Shown here one piece after another: positions 41,750 through 50,526 of a stretch of DNA of 64,000 nucleotides. The notes beneath the pieces were generated by a model. It did no database searches and was not told the DNA's origin. It saw only the letters and a list, made by a program, of their open reading frames with translations. Position numbers and translations under genes: made by a program. Location: assembly GCF_019458805.1 (NCBI RefSeq), contig NZ_JAIBOA010000006.1:124001-188000 (forward strand). Direction: 5' to 3'. This stretch comes from Actinomadura parmotrematis (lineage in GTDB: Bacteria; Actinomycetota; Actinomycetes; Streptosporangiales; Streptosporangiaceae). How positions within the stretch are numbered: position 1 is the first letter of the stretch; each line of letters starts with the position of its first letter.

Positions 41750-42804
41750 GGCGGCGCCGCCTCCTCGCCGCCGCGGCCGGGCTCGCGGGCGCCGCCGTCG
41801 CCGCCGCCACCCTCGGCGCGCTGCGCGACGACGGCGCCCCGGCCGCCGCGTCCACGGCCCCCGCCCGCACCGCGCCGGTCACCCGGCAGACGCTCCAGGA
41901 CGGCAAGACCGCGAGCGGCACGCTCGGCTACGGCACCGCCACCACCGCCACGAGCCGCCTGCCCGGCACCCTCACCCGCGTCCCCGGCACCGGCGACACG
42001 ATCACCCGCGGGCACGCCCTCTACGAGGTCGACGGGCACCCCGTCACCCTGCTGTACGGGGGCACGCCCGCCTACCGGACGCTGCGGGAGGGCATGTCGG
42101 GCGCGGACGTCAAGGCCCTGGAGCGCAACCTCAAGGCGCTCGGCTACGACGGGTTCACCGCCGACCGCGACTTCACCTCCGGCACCGCCGCCGCCGTCCG
42201 CGAATGGCAGGACGATCTCGGCGAGGACGAGACCGGCGAGGTCGCGCTCGGCAGCGTGGTGTTCGCGCCCGCCGCCGTCCGCGTGGACGCCCTCCTCGCC
42301 GGTGAGGGCGACCCGACCGGCCCCGGCCGCAAGGTGCTCACCTTCACCGGCACCGAGCGCGCCGTCACCGCCTCTCTCGACGTCGACGACCTGCGCCTGG
42401 CCCGCGACGGCGCCGCCGTCACGATCGAGCTGCCCGACGGCGCGGAGGTGCCGGGCCGCATCTCCAGCGTGTCCACCGTCGCCAAGGCCGCCGCCGCGCA
42501 GGGCGGCGACCCGACCACCGAGGTCCGCGTCGAGATCGCGCTCGGCGCCAGGGCGCAGCGCGCCGCCGCGGCCTACACGCTCGCGTCCGTCGACGTCGAC
42601 TTCACCGCCGGCGTCCGCCGCGGCGTGCTGACCGTCCCGGTCGCCGCGCTCGTCGCGCTGCCGGCCGGCGGGTTCGGCGTGCAGGTCGTCAAGGCCGGCG
42701 GGGCGGCGTACGTGCCGGTGAGGACGGGCCTGTTCGCCGGCGGCCGCGTCGAGGTGTCGGGCGCCGGCCTCGCCCCCGGGACGGCCGTGGGGGTGCCGGA
42801 ATGA
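41746..42804 (+). CDS. MacA/HlyD-like adaptor with peptidoglycan-binding domain
   Basis: 352 aa, GTG overlapping the previous stop (GTGA). One N-terminal membrane segment (about 5-27), then a linker, a peptidoglycan-binding PG_binding_1 domain (about 110-150, DVKALERNLKALGYDGF and AVREWQDDLG), then a HlyD-like beta domain with FTGTERAVTASLDVDDL and GVLTVPVAALVAL. This is the Gram-positive form of the adaptor that links a MacB-type ABC transporter to the wall. Expected to work with the next two genes. Confidence 0.82.
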   Translation: MRRRRLLAAAAGLAGAAVAAATLGALRDDGAPAAASTAPARTAPVTRQTLQDGKTASGTLGYGTATTATSRLPGTLTRVPGTGDTITRGHALYEVDGHPVTLLYGGTPAYRTLREGMSGADVKALERNLKALGYDGFTADRDFTSGTAAAVREWQDDLGEDETGEVALGSVVFAPAAVRVDALLAGEGDPTGPGRKVLTFTGTERAVTASLDVDDLRLARDGAAVTIELPDGAEVPGRISSVSTVAKAAAAQGGDPTTEVRVEIALGARAQRAAAAYTLASVDVDFTAGVRRGVLTVPVAALVALPAGGFGVQVVKAGGAAYVPVRTGLFAGGRVEVSGAGLAPGTAVGVPE

Positions 42805-43466
42805 TCGAGCTGACCGAGGTCACCAAGCGCCACCCCGGCGGCGTCACCGCCCTCGACCGCGTCTCGCTGCGCGTCGGCGCGGGCGAGATGGTCGCGATCG
42901 TCGGGCCGTCGGGGTCGGGCAAGTCGACCCTGCTCAACATCATCGGGACGCTGGACCGGCCGACGAGCGGCGACGTCGTCATCGACGGCCGCCGCGTCGG
43001 CGGCCTCGGCGACGCGGCCCTGTCGGAGCTGCGCGCGGGCCGCATCGGGTTCGTGTTCCAGCAGTTCCACCTGGCGCCCGGCACGAGCGCCCTCGGCAAC
43101 GTCGCGGACGGCCTGCTCTACACGGGCGTGCGGCGCGCCGAGCGGGCGCGCCGCGCCGCCGCCGCGCTGGAGCGCGTCGGCCTCGGGCACCGCCTGGACC
43201 ACCGGCCGCACGAGCTGTCGGGCGGCGAGAAGCAGCGCGTCGCGATCGCCCGCGCCGTCGCCGGCGACCCGCCGCTGCTCCTCGCCGACGAGCCGACCGG
43301 CGCGCTCGACACCGCGTCCGGCGCGGGCGTCCTCGACCTGCTGCGCGGCCTGCACGCGGCCGGCACCACCGTCGTCGTCATCACCCACGACCGGGAGATC
43401 GCCGCCGCGCTGCCGCGCCGGATCGCCGTCCGCGACGGCCGGATCGCCGCACCGGAGCCGGCGTGA
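42801..43466 (+). CDS. MacB/LolD-type ABC transporter ATPase
   Basis: 221 aa, ATGA overlap with the adaptor gene. Walker [10 protein letters not shown] (about 34-42), Q-loop FQQFHLAPG, signature [14 protein letters not shown], Walker [13 protein letters not shown] and the His switch VVITHD. Standard length for a LolD/MacB nucleotide-binding subunit. It powers the FtsX-like permease encoded next and, with the adaptor, probably exports a lipid, peptide or drug, or works as an envelope mechanotransmission complex. Confidence 0.92.
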   Translation: MIELTEVTKRHPGGVTALDRVSLRVGAGEMVAIVGPSGSGKSTLLNIIGTLDRPTSGDVVIDGRRVGGLGDAALSELRAGRIGFVFQQFHLAPGTSALGNVADGLLYTGVRRAERARRAAAALERVGLGHRLDHRPHELSGGEKQRVAIARAVAGDPPLLLADEPTGALDTASGAGVLDLLRGLHAAGTTVVVITHDREIAAALPRRIAVRDGRIAAPEPA

Positions 43467-44650
43467 CGGCCCGGCTCGCGCCCCGCGACGCGATCGCCGT
43501 CGGCGGCGCCGGGCTGCGCACCCGGCCGCTCCGGGCGTTCCTGTCCGCGCTCGGCATCGCCATCGGCATCGCCGCGATGGTCGGCGTCGTCGGCCTGTCG
43601 GCGTCCTCGCGGGCCGGCCTCGACCGGGAGATGGCGCGGCTCGGCACCAACCTGCTCACCGCGCAACCCGGCACGGACATGACGGGCGCGCAGGCCGAGC
43701 TGCCGCTCACCGCCGAAGCGATGGCGCGGCGGGTGGACGGCGTCCGCGAGGTGGCGGCGATCGGGCACCTGGACGGCGTCGCCGCCTACCGCACCGGGAA
43801 GATCCCGAAGACCGACACCAACGGGATCGGCGTCTACGCGGCCCGCACCGGCCTGCCGTCCGCGACCGGCGCGCGCCTCGCCGCGGGCCGCTGGCTGGAC
43901 GCCGCGACCGGCTCCTACCCGGCCGCCGTCCTCGGCGCGACCGCCGCCCGCCGCCTCGGCGTCGCCGCCCCCGGCCCGGACGCGCAGGTCCTCGCCGGCG
44001 GCCGCTGGTTCACCGTCATCGGCGTCCTGGAGCCGGTCGCGCTCGCGCCCGAGCTGGACACCGCCGTCCTCGTCGGCTGGCCCGCCGCGACGTCGGCGCT
44101 CGGCTTCGACGGGCACGCCACGACCGTCTACACCCGCGCCCGCGACGCGGCCGTGGAGCGCGTCCGGTCGGTGCTCGGCGCGACCGCGAACCCCGAGGCG
44201 CCGGACGAGGTGCAGGTGTCGCGGCCGTCGGACGCGCTCGCCGCCAAGCGCGCGGCGGGCCGCGCCTTCACCGGGCTGCTCCTCGGGCTCGGCGCGGTCG
44301 CGCTGCTCGTCGGCGGCGTCGGCGTCGCGAACACGATGGTGATCTCGGTGCTGGAGCGGCGCGCCGAGATCGGGCTGCGCCGCGCCCTCGGCGCCCGGCG
44401 CGGGCAGGTCCGCGCGCAGTTCCTCACCGAGGCGCTGCTGCTCAGCCTGCTCGGCGGGATCGGCGGCGCCGTCCTCGGGGCCCTGGTCACCGCCGGGTAC
44501 GCGCTCTGGCAGGGCTGGCCGCCGGTCGTCCCGCCCTGGGCGCTGGCAGGCGGCCTCGCCGCGACCCTCCTGATCGGCGCCCTCGCCGGCCTCTACCCGG
44601 CCGTCCGCGCCTCCCGCCTCCCCCCGACCGAGGCCCTCGCCGCCCCCTGA
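43463..44650 (+). CDS. MacB/FtsX-like ABC permease
   Basis: 395 aa, GTG overlapping the ATPase stop by 4 nt. TM1 (about 20-42, [20 protein letters not shown]), a large extracytoplasmic MacB-PCD domain (about 45-260), then three TMs (about 270-390) in the FtsX fold with [20 protein letters not shown], the conserved coupling motif. Last gene of the operon; a 12-bp hairpin terminator begins 6 nt after its stop. Confidence 0.9.
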   Translation: MTARLAPRDAIAVGGAGLRTRPLRAFLSALGIAIGIAAMVGVVGLSASSRAGLDREMARLGTNLLTAQPGTDMTGAQAELPLTAEAMARRVDGVREVAAIGHLDGVAAYRTGKIPKTDTNGIGVYAARTGLPSATGARLAAGRWLDAATGSYPAAVLGATAARRLGVAAPGPDAQVLAGGRWFTVIGVLEPVALAPELDTAVLVGWPAATSALGFDGHATTVYTRARDAAVERVRSVLGATANPEAPDEVQVSRPSDALAAKRAAGRAFTGLLLGLGAVALLVGGVGVANTMVISVLERRAEIGLRRALGARRGQVRAQFLTEALLLSLLGGIGGAVLGALVTAGYALWQGWPPVVPPWALAGGLAATLLIGALAGLYPAVRASRLPPTEALAAP

Positions 44651-44655
44651 CCTCC

Positions 44656-44683
44656 GCCGCCGGCCCCGCCCGGGGCCGGCGGC
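44656..44683. terminator. Terminator after the export operon
   Basis: A perfect 12-bp stem (44656-44667 with 44672-44683) and 4-nt loop. Its right arm runs into the left 47-bp direct repeat, and a related hairpin stands at the right repeat (46556-46589). Confidence 0.75.
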
Positions 44684-44723
44684 GGGCGTCAGCGGGCGGG
44701 CTTGTAGACGGTGACGACGGCGG
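44677..44723. repeat. Left 47-bp direct repeat (attL-like)
   Basis: Identical over 47 bp to 46584-46630. The right copy covers the stop and last 11 codons of the thiolase gene; this left copy is therefore an orphan fragment of that gene's 3' end, with matching stop at 44689-44691, followed at once by unrelated sequence. Confidence 0.92.
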
Positions 44724-44797
44724 ACCGGGGCGTGAGTTCATCGACGACAAGAAAGGCGGGTCGCCTAAGCTTCGGAAGGGAGAGGGAGGGGCCGGCA

Positions 44798-44887
44798 GTG
44801 GACATGTCCCACCGCTCCGCCATACTCGAACTCATGTTCGACAACGGGGTGGAGGTGGGGAATGACGGGATCGCCTTCGTACGCTGA
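44798..44887 (+). CDS. Possible small ORF at the cassette's left end
   Basis: 29 codons, GTG start after a GGGAGGGG site; translation starts VDMSHRSAILELMFDNG. It overlaps the proposed DprA-like start (44862) out of frame and ends 4 nt before a second possible ATG (44892) for that gene, so it could act as a translationally coupled leader. It may also be the end of a lost gene. No homology recognised. Confidence 0.3.
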   Translation: MDMSHRSAILELMFDNGVEVGNDGIAFVR

Positions 44888-45803
44888 CGGCATGGACATG
44901 GCCAGTCATGAGGAGCGGGCCGCCCTGGTGGCTCTCCTGCAGGTCAGGCCGGGCGGGATGAAGTGGGCCGACATCACCGCCGAGGTCGTCGAGGCGGGAA
45001 GCGCGCTCCGGGTCTGGGAGCGCCTGGTCCAGCCCTCCCTCATGCCCTCGCCCGGAGAGGCGGACCCGCTGGAGAGCGCCGCGGGGGACATCGCGGCCTG
45101 GGCGGCGCAAGGCCACGCGATGCTCACCGTCCTGGACGGCGAGTACCCCGCCCGGCTCCGCGGAGTCCATCAGGCGCCGCCGGTCCTGTTCGCGCTCGGC
45201 TCGGTGTCGCCCCATGACCGGGCCGTCTCCGTGGTGGGATCCCGGCAGGCGTCCGAGCGCGGACTCGGTATCGCCGCCGGCATCGCGCGCGGCCTGGTGG
45301 AGCGCGAGGTGACCGTCATGGCCGGTCTCGCACTCGGCATCGATACCGCCGCCCACCGCGCGGCGCTCGACGCGGGCGGCCGGACCGTCGCCGTCATCGG
45401 CACGGGGATCAACAAGGTGTACCCCGCCGCCAACCGGGACCTGCACGGGGAGATCGCCGAGCGCGGCCTGCTGCTCTCGCAGTTCTGGCCGGACGCGCCG
45501 CCGCAGAAGCACACGTTCTTGATGCGGAACGCGACCATGTCCGGGTACGGTCTGGCGACGGTCGTCGTGGAGGCGGGAGAGCACAGCGGCGCCCGAGCGC
45601 AGGCCCGCCTGGCGGTGGAACATGGGCGCCCGGTCGTCCTCACCGACCTGGTGGTCGAGAGGAACCGGTGGGCGAAAGAGCTGGTCGGTCGTCCCGGCGT
45701 TCATGTCGCGTCGGTCCTGTGGGACGTGTTCGACGCCATCGACGGGTTGATCCAGGAGGAAACGTTGATCGATGCCGAACTGCGGCGGCTGGTATCGGCC
45801 TAG
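44862..45803 (+). CDS. DprA/SMF-like Rossmann (SLOG) protein
   Basis: 313 aa, ATG with GGAGG 6 nt upstream (ATG at 44892 is an alternative). An N-terminal helical domain (about 10-75) precedes the DprA core (about 95-290): SVVGSRQASERG in place of VGTR, MAGLALGIDTAAHRAALDAGG, AVIGTGINKVYPAANRDL and FLMRNATMSG where classical DprA has RNRIIAG. The SGSLITA segment is changed to SGARAQARLA, so this is a divergent, probably non-transformation member. Classical DprA loads RecA on single-stranded DNA in transformation; related SLOG proteins bind nucleotides in conflict systems. It sits with a phosphoribosyltransferase whose ATG follows its stop directly. A defence or nucleotide-signalling role is plausible, not shown. 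Confidence 0.78.
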   Translation: MTGSPSYADGMDMASHEERAALVALLQVRPGGMKWADITAEVVEAGSALRVWERLVQPSLMPSPGEADPLESAAGDIAAWAAQGHAMLTVLDGEYPARLRGVHQAPPVLFALGSVSPHDRAVSVVGSRQASERGLGIAAGIARGLVEREVTVMAGLALGIDTAAHRAALDAGGRTVAVIGTGINKVYPAANRDLHGEIAERGLLLSQFWPDAPPQKHTFLMRNATMSGYGLATVVVEAGEHSGARAQARLAVEHGRPVVLTDLVVERNRWAKELVGRPGVHVASVLWDVFDAIDGLIQEETLIDAELRRLVSA

Positions 45804-46550
45804 ATGCTCGAATCGGAGGTCGAGCGGCGCCTCTGTGCCGCACTGATCGCGACCGCCGGCGGCTACCTGCGCAATCCCGTACGGAAGAGCGGGGTCACGT
45901 GCGACGTGTGCACGACACCGGTGGAGGGCGGGTACCGGACCTGCTACCGATGCAAGCAGCATCGTCTGCACAGCGGGGTCGCTGATGCGGTGGCGCCCGT
46001 CACCTACGCCGTCGCAGGCTCGCAGTCGGGATACATGATGCGGGGCTACAAGGCGTTCCCCCGAAAGGTCGAAGGTCCTTACCGGGTCGTGTCGCTGCTC
46101 ACCGTGCTCGCCTTGGAGAAGCACGCCCTGTGCGCCGAGCCGATGGCCGACGCCGCGGTGACGCACTGGGCCTCGGTGCCCTCTCTGCCCGTCAAGCCGG
46201 GCGAGCACCCCTTCCACCGGATCGTCAGCGGCACGGCGCCCGGCAGGGAGGCCGTCCTGGAGGCCGCTTCAGGAGTCGCGAACGCGCGGGCCGTGGACGG
46301 CGGCCATTTCACCGTGCGCGGTCCCCTCCCCAAGGGAGCGCATGTGCTCCTTCTGGACGACACGTGGACGAGTGGCGGGCATGCCCAGTCGGCCGCGCTG
46401 TCGCTCCGCGAGGCCGGCGCCGACCGGATATCCGTTCTCGTGGCCGCACGCTGGATGAAGAGCGACTACCAGCACAACGCCCGGTTTCTCGGCGAACTCC
46501 CGGACTTCGACCCCTACATCTGTCCGTGGACCGGCAGCGTCTGTCCCTGA
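45804..46550 (+). CDS. ComF-like phosphoribosyltransferase
   Basis: 248 aa, starting directly after the DprA-like stop. An N-terminal zinc-ribbon-like cluster (Cys33 and Cys36 in CDVC, then CYRC near 50-53) is followed by a PRTase domain (about 65-230) with the PRPP loop LLLDDTWTSGG (182-192). ComF proteins have this ribbon plus PRTase architecture and act in transformation, but here the protein is paired with a divergent DprA in a repeat-bounded cassette. It probably uses PRPP or a modified nucleotide. Ligand unknown. Confidence 0.78.
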   Translation: MLESEVERRLCAALIATAGGYLRNPVRKSGVTCDVCTTPVEGGYRTCYRCKQHRLHSGVADAVAPVTYAVAGSQSGYMMRGYKAFPRKVEGPYRVVSLLTVLALEKHALCAEPMADAAVTHWASVPSLPVKPGEHPFHRIVSGTAPGREAVLEAASGVANARAVDGGHFTVRGPLPKGAHVLLLDDTWTSGGHAQSAALSLREAGADRISVLVAARWMKSDYQHNARFLGELPDFDPYICPWTGSVCP

Positions 46551-46555
46551 CCCCT

Positions 46556-46589
46556 CCGCCGCGGCCCCGGACGCCCGGGGCCGCGGCGG
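46556..46589. terminator. Terminator at the cassette's right end
   Basis: A 13-bp perfect stem (46556-46568 with 46577-46589), 8-nt loop, between the convergent PRTase and thiolase genes. Sequence resembles the hairpin at 44656-44683, so homology between the two borders extends beyond the exact repeat. Confidence 0.75.
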
Positions 46590-46630
46590 CGGGCGTCAGC
46601 GGGCGGGCTTGTAGACGGTGACGACGGCGG
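46584..46630. repeat. Right 47-bp direct repeat (attR-like)
   Basis: Exact copy of 44677-44723. Covers the thiolase stop codon (46596-46598) and its last 11 codons, ending inside the gene. Confidence 0.92.
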
Positions 46631-47786
46631 CGCCGCCGAGGCCGATGTTGTGCTGGACGGCGCCGGTCGCGCCGTCCACCTGGCGGGCGTCGGCCTGGCC
46701 GCGCAGCTGCCAGGTCAGCTCGGCGCACTGGGCGAGGCCGGTCGCGCCGAGGGGGTGGCCCTTGGAGATGAGCCCGCCGGAGGGGTTCACCACCCAGCGG
46801 CCGCCGTAGGTGTTGTCGCCGGAGTCGACGAGCGCGCCGCCCTCGCCCTCGGCGGCGAGCCCGAGCGCCTCGTAGGTGATCAGCTCGTTGGTGGAGAAGC
46901 AGTCGTGCAGCTCGACGACCTGCACTTCGTCCGCGCCCATCTGCGCCTCCTCGTAGGCGCGCCGCGCGGCGAGGGCGCTCATCTTCGCTCCGACGAGCGT
47001 GATCGCGCTCTTGTCGGTGAAGGTGTCGCGGGTGTCGGTCACCATCGACTGCCCGGCGATCTCCACGGCGCGGTCCCACAGCCCGTGCTCGTCCACGAAC
47101 CGCTCGCTCGCGATGACCGCGGCGCCCGACCCGTCCGACGTCGGCGAGCACTGGAGCTTCGTCAGCGGCTCGTAGATGGTGCGGGCCGCCCGGATCTCCT
47201 CCAGCGTGTACTCGTCCTGGAACTGGGCGTAGGGATTGTTCACCGAGTGCTTGTGGTTCTTCAGCCCGATCCGCGCGAACTGCTCGGCCGTCGTCCCGTA
47301 CCTGGCCATGTGCTCGCGGCCCGCCGCGCCGAACATGTACGGCGCGATCGGCTCGCCGCCCCAGTCGAAGAGCTCGAACGTCTCCTTGATGTGGTTCAGC
47401 ATCGGCTGCTCGCGGTCCTCGTAGGTGGTGCCGAGCGAGCCCTTCTGCATCTTCTCGAACCCGAGCGCGAGCGCGCAGTCCACGACGCCGGCCTTCACCG
47501 CCTGCCGCGCCAGGAACAGCGCGGTCGACCCCGTCGAGCAGTTGTTGTTGACGTTGACGACCGGGATGCCGGTGATCCCGAGCTCGTAGACGGCCCGCTG
47601 CCCCGACGTCGACTCGCCGTACACGTACCCGACGTAGGCCTGCTGGATCGCGTCGTAGGCCACCCCGGCGTCCGCGAGCGCCCTGGTGCCCGCCTCGCGC
47701 GCCATGTCGGGGTAGTCCCAGTCCCGGCTGCCGGGCTTCTCGAACTTGGTCATGCCGACGCCGACGACAAAGGTCCGGTTGCTCAT
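46596..47786 (-). CDS. SCP-x-type thiolase (lipid-transfer family)
   Basis: 396 aa; start chosen for [19 protein letters not shown] with GGGAGG upstream. Thiolase fold of the non-decarboxylating SCP-x/Ltp class: [13 protein letters not shown] carries the nucleophile Cys (about 88), [14 protein letters not shown] the central His/Cys region, and [18 protein letters not shown] the C-terminal His. Relatives cleave branched or sterol side-chain 3-ketoacyl-CoA or act as retro-aldolases. Divergent from an acyl-CoA synthetase and MaoC-like gene, consistent with a lipid or steroid side-chain pathway. The adjacent cassette duplicates its 3' end. Confidence 0.88.
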   Translation of the reverse strand: MSNRTFVVGVGMTKFEKPGSRDWDYPDMAREAGTRALADAGVAYDAIQQAYVGYVYGESTSGQRAVYELGITGIPVVNVNNNCSTGSTALFLARQAVKAGVVDCALALGFEKMQKGSLGTTYEDREQPMLNHIKETFELFDWGGEPIAPYMFGAAGREHMARYGTTAEQFARIGLKNHKHSVNNPYAQFQDEYTLEEIRAARTIYEPLTKLQCSPTSDGSGAAVIASERFVDEHGLWDRAVEIAGQSMVTDTRDTFTDKSAITLVGAKMSALAARRAYEEAQMGADEVQVVELHDCFSTNELITYEALGLAAEGEGGALVDSGDNTYGGRWVVNPSGGLISKGHPLGATGLAQCAELTWQLRGQADARQVDGATGAVQHNIGLGGAAVVTVYKPAR

Positions 47787-47831
47787 GCTTCGCGCCTCCC
47801 TGGAGTCGCCGGTGACGCTAGGCCCCACCTA

Positions 47832-47914
47832 AGAAACAGTCAAGCATGTATGTTTCTGGCCGCCGGCGGAGGGCGCCGGGGCTGTTTGAGAAACAGTCGG
47901 GCTTGTATGTTTTT
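47832..47914. promoter_or_regulatory. Repeated palindromic operators between thiolase and fadD
   Basis: Two 26-bp copies, 57 bp apart, of AGAAACAGTC-N2-GC-N-TGTATGTTT (47832-47857 and 47889-47914). The first has inverted arms AGAAACA/TGTTTCT, and an extra CTGTTT-GAG-AAACAG (47882-47896) overlaps the second. They flank the divergent promoters. Likely sites of a TetR-type lipid regulator, possibly the gene at 53083. Confidence 0.65.
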
Positions 47915-47948
47915 CTCCGGACCAGTCCCGAGCGCCCCTGGAGGACGG

Positions 47949-49532
47949 ATGCCGCGCACCTTCAACCTCGCCGACCTGTTCGAGGTCGTCGCCGACGCCG
48001 TGCCGGACAAGCCCGCGCTCGTCGCCGGGGACGCGCGGCTGACGTACCGGGAGCTGGACGAGCGCGCCAACCGCGTCGCGCACCACCTCGCGGACGCCGG
48101 GGTCGGGGCGGGGGACCGGGTGTCGATCCTGTCCTACAACCGGGCCGAGTGGCTGGAGGCGCAGCTCGGCGCCTACAAGCTGCGGGCCGTGCCGGTGAAC
48201 GTCAACTACCGGTACACCGCCGGGGAGCTCGCGCACGTCATCGGCGACTCGGGGTCGGCGGCGCTCGTCGGGGAGCGCGCCCTCATCGCGCGGCTCGGCG
48301 AGGCCCGCGACGGGCTGGCGGAGCTGCGGCACGTCCTGGTCATCGAGGACGGTTCGGCGGACGACGTCCCCGGCGCCGTCCGGTACGAGGACGCGCTGAA
48401 GGGCGCCTCGCCCGGGCGGGGCTTCGGCGAGCGGTCCGGCGACGACCTCTACCTCCTCTACACCGGCGGCACGACGGGCCTGCCGAAGGGCGTCATGTGG
48501 CGCTCGGAGGACATCTTCATGTCGGCGATGTTCGGCGGGAACATGATGGGCGACCCCATCCCCTCGCCCGAGGCGCTCACCGAGAAGGTCCAGGACGGCG
48601 GCGTCACCACGATGGTGTGCGCGCCGCTCATGCACGGCGCCGGCATGTGGGTCGCGTGGATCGCGCTCACCTCCGGCTCCACCCTGATCCTGTGGACCGG
48701 CCACGCCTTCGACGCCGCGCGCGTCCTGGACGTCGCCGCCGCCGAGGGGGCGCAGGTGCTGCTGCTCGTCGGCGACGTGATGGCCCGCCCGATCGTCGCC
48801 GAGCTGGAGCGCGGCGGCCGCGACACGTCCTCGATCGCCGCGATCGGCACCGGCGGCGCCGCGACGTCCCCGGACGTCAAGGCGCGCCTGCACGAGCTGA
48901 TCCCGACGCTGCTCGCGGTGCTGGACGCGTTCGGCGGGTCGGAGACCGGCGCGTCCGGGCAGGCCGTCGAGCCCGCCGCCGACGGGTCGCCGCGCTTCAT
49001 GCCGCGCGGCGACGACGTCGCCGTCCTCGACCACGACCTGCGCCGCGTCCCCGCCGGGTCGGACGAGATCGGGCAGCTCGCCCGCACCGGCCGCATCCCC
49101 CTCGGCTACTGGAACGACGAGGCCAAGACCGCCCGCACGTTCGTCACCGGCGCCGACGGGAATCGGTGGGCGCTCCAGGGCGACATGGCGAAGGTCGACG
49201 CCGACGGCGCGATCGTCCTGCTCGGCCGCGGCTCGCTGGTCGTCAACACCGGCGGCGAGAAGGTGTTCGTCGAAGAGGTCGAGGCGACGCTGAAGACGCA
49301 CCCGGCCGTCTACGACGCGCTCGTCGCCGGCGTCCCCGACGAGCGGTACGGCTCGCTCGTCGCCGCCGTCGTGTCCACCACCGCCGGCGTGACGCCGGAC
49401 GAGCTCACCGCGCACTGCCGCGCCACCCTCGCCGGGTACAAGGTGCCGCGCCGCGTCGTCATCGTGGACGAGGTGAAGCGCTCCCCGGCGGGCAAGGCCG
49501 ACTACCGCTGGGCCAAGTCCACCCTGTCCTGA
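47949..49532 (+). CDS. Acyl-CoA synthetase (FadD family)
   Basis: 527 aa. Adenylate-forming enzyme with YTGGTTGLPKGVMW (about 178-191), FGGSETG (A5), the QGDMAKVDADG acidic motif and the C-terminal Lys in SPAGKADYRW. TGLPKGV here contrasts with RPAGV of the ligase at 5544, so this one makes acyl-CoA. Its close paralog at 60728 shares most blocks. The class includes the FadD enzymes of steroid side-chain and ring catabolism. Probably feeds the adjacent MaoC-like and thiolase enzymes. Confidence 0.88.
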   Translation: MPRTFNLADLFEVVADAVPDKPALVAGDARLTYRELDERANRVAHHLADAGVGAGDRVSILSYNRAEWLEAQLGAYKLRAVPVNVNYRYTAGELAHVIGDSGSAALVGERALIARLGEARDGLAELRHVLVIEDGSADDVPGAVRYEDALKGASPGRGFGERSGDDLYLLYTGGTTGLPKGVMWRSEDIFMSAMFGGNMMGDPIPSPEALTEKVQDGGVTTMVCAPLMHGAGMWVAWIALTSGSTLILWTGHAFDAARVLDVAAAEGAQVLLLVGDVMARPIVAELERGGRDTSSIAAIGTGGAATSPDVKARLHELIPTLLAVLDAFGGSETGASGQAVEPAADGSPRFMPRGDDVAVLDHDLRRVPAGSDEIGQLARTGRIPLGYWNDEAKTARTFVTGADGNRWALQGDMAKVDADGAIVLLGRGSLVVNTGGEKVFVEEVEATLKTHPAVYDALVAGVPDERYGSLVAAVVSTTAGVTPDELTAHCRATLAGYKVPRRVVIVDEVKRSPAGKADYRWAKSTLS

Positions 49533-49561
49533 CCCCCGAAACCCCTGTAGGAGCATCCCCG

Positions 49562-50419
49562 ATGAGCGAGCAGCGGCTGAGGACCGAGAACCTCGGCGTG
49601 TGGAGCGACCCGTTCGAGTTCAAGGTCGAGCGGGACCGCACGGTCGCCTACGCGAAGGCGACCAACGACGCCAACCCCGTCTACCTGGAGGGCGAGACGG
49701 CGCCGCCGGTCTTCGCCATCGTGCCCGTCTTCGAGGGCATGATCGGGCCGCTGTTCACCGTCGTCCCCGACAGCCTCATCCCGTTCGTCGTGCACGGCGA
49801 GCAGGACATGGTGTTCCACCGCCCGATCGAGCCCGGCGCGACGCTCGTGTCGCGCGCGATGGTGACGGGCTTCTCGTCCAAGCGGTCCGGCAGGACGGTG
49901 TCGGTGAAGCTGGAGACCCGCACCGCGTCGCCGGAAGGGGCCGGCGACCTCGTCGTGGAGCAGTGGATGGTGTCGTTCTTCCGCGGCTTCCAGGCGGGCG
50001 AGGACGCCGGCGAGGTCGCGCCGCCGCACCCCTTCCCCGAGGAGCTGCGGGACGCCGCGCCGGTCGCCGAGGTCGTCCAGCACGTCGACGACGACCAGAC
50101 GTTCCGCTACGCCGAGGCGTCCGGCGACCCGATGCCGATCCACCTGGACGAGGAGTTCGCGAAGTCGGCCGGGCTGCCCGGCATCATCGCGCACGGCCTC
50201 TGCACCATGGCGTTCACCTCCCGCGCGGTGATCGAGTCGGTCGCGGCGGGCGACCCGCGGCGGCTGCGGCGCCTCGCGGTCCGCTTCTCCAAGCCCGTCC
50301 TGCCGGGCGAGGACGTCACCACCCGCATCTGGGACGCGGGCGGCGGCGCCTACGCGTTCGAGACGACGTCCGGCAGCGGCGACGTCGTCATCAAGGACGG
50401 CCGCGCCGAGATCGGCTGA
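49562..50419 (+). CDS. MaoC-like double-hotdog dehydratase
   Basis: 285 aa, 29 nt after the acyl-CoA synthetase. Two hotdog halves: the N-terminal half (FAS1-type dehydratase-like) is about 1-140, and the C-terminal MaoC half (about 165-285) has the hydratase-2 motif ASGDPMPIHLDEEFAKSAGL with Asp/His and GIIAHGLCTMAF. It likely hydrates a 2-enoyl-CoA to the (R)-3-hydroxyacyl-CoA in the beta-oxidation branch encoded here. A hairpin terminator closes the two-gene operon. Confidence 0.86.
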   Translation: MSEQRLRTENLGVWSDPFEFKVERDRTVAYAKATNDANPVYLEGETAPPVFAIVPVFEGMIGPLFTVVPDSLIPFVVHGEQDMVFHRPIEPGATLVSRAMVTGFSSKRSGRTVSVKLETRTASPEGAGDLVVEQWMVSFFRGFQAGEDAGEVAPPHPFPEELRDAAPVAEVVQHVDDDQTFRYAEASGDPMPIHLDEEFAKSAGLPGIIAHGLCTMAFTSRAVIESVAAGDPRRLRRLAVRFSKPVLPGEDVTTRIWDAGGGAYAFETTSGSGDVVIKDGRAEIG

Positions 50420-50424
50420 CCCGT

Positions 50425-50469
50425 CCCGCCCCCGCCCCGGCGGCCGGATGCGGCCGGGGCGGGGGCGGG
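50425..50469 (+). terminator. Terminator after the MaoC-like gene
   Basis: A perfect 17-bp GC stem (50425-50441 with 50453-50469), 11-nt loop, 5 nt after the stop codon. Confidence 0.8.
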
Positions 50470-50526
50470 GATTGCGCCCGGCGCGGCGGGCCCGCACCAT
50501 GCGGGGAAACGACCGTGGGAGCTCCC

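Larger units (their letters stand above)
44677..46630. mobile_element. DprA-PRTase cassette flanked by 47-bp direct repeats
   Basis: About 1.95 kb containing two cargo genes and a possible small ORF between exact 47-bp direct repeats. The repeat is the 3' end of the thiolase gene, which stays intact at the right border, as in integration at a gene end. No integrase or transposase gene lies inside, so movement would need help in trans, or homologous recombination. Base composition of the cargo looks less GC-rich, with more A/T third positions (GAA, GTA, ATA), than its neighbours. Confidence 0.65.

Noticed and set aside
44677..44723. Calling the left repeat a thiolase pseudogene
   Set aside because: Only the last 11 codons are present and the sequence is an exact direct repeat; better described as an attachment-site-like duplicate.
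45804..46550. Reading the DprA and ComF-like pair as a natural competence locus
   Set aside because: Both proteins diverge at key motifs, no pilus or ComEC genes are near, and direct repeats indicate insertion.
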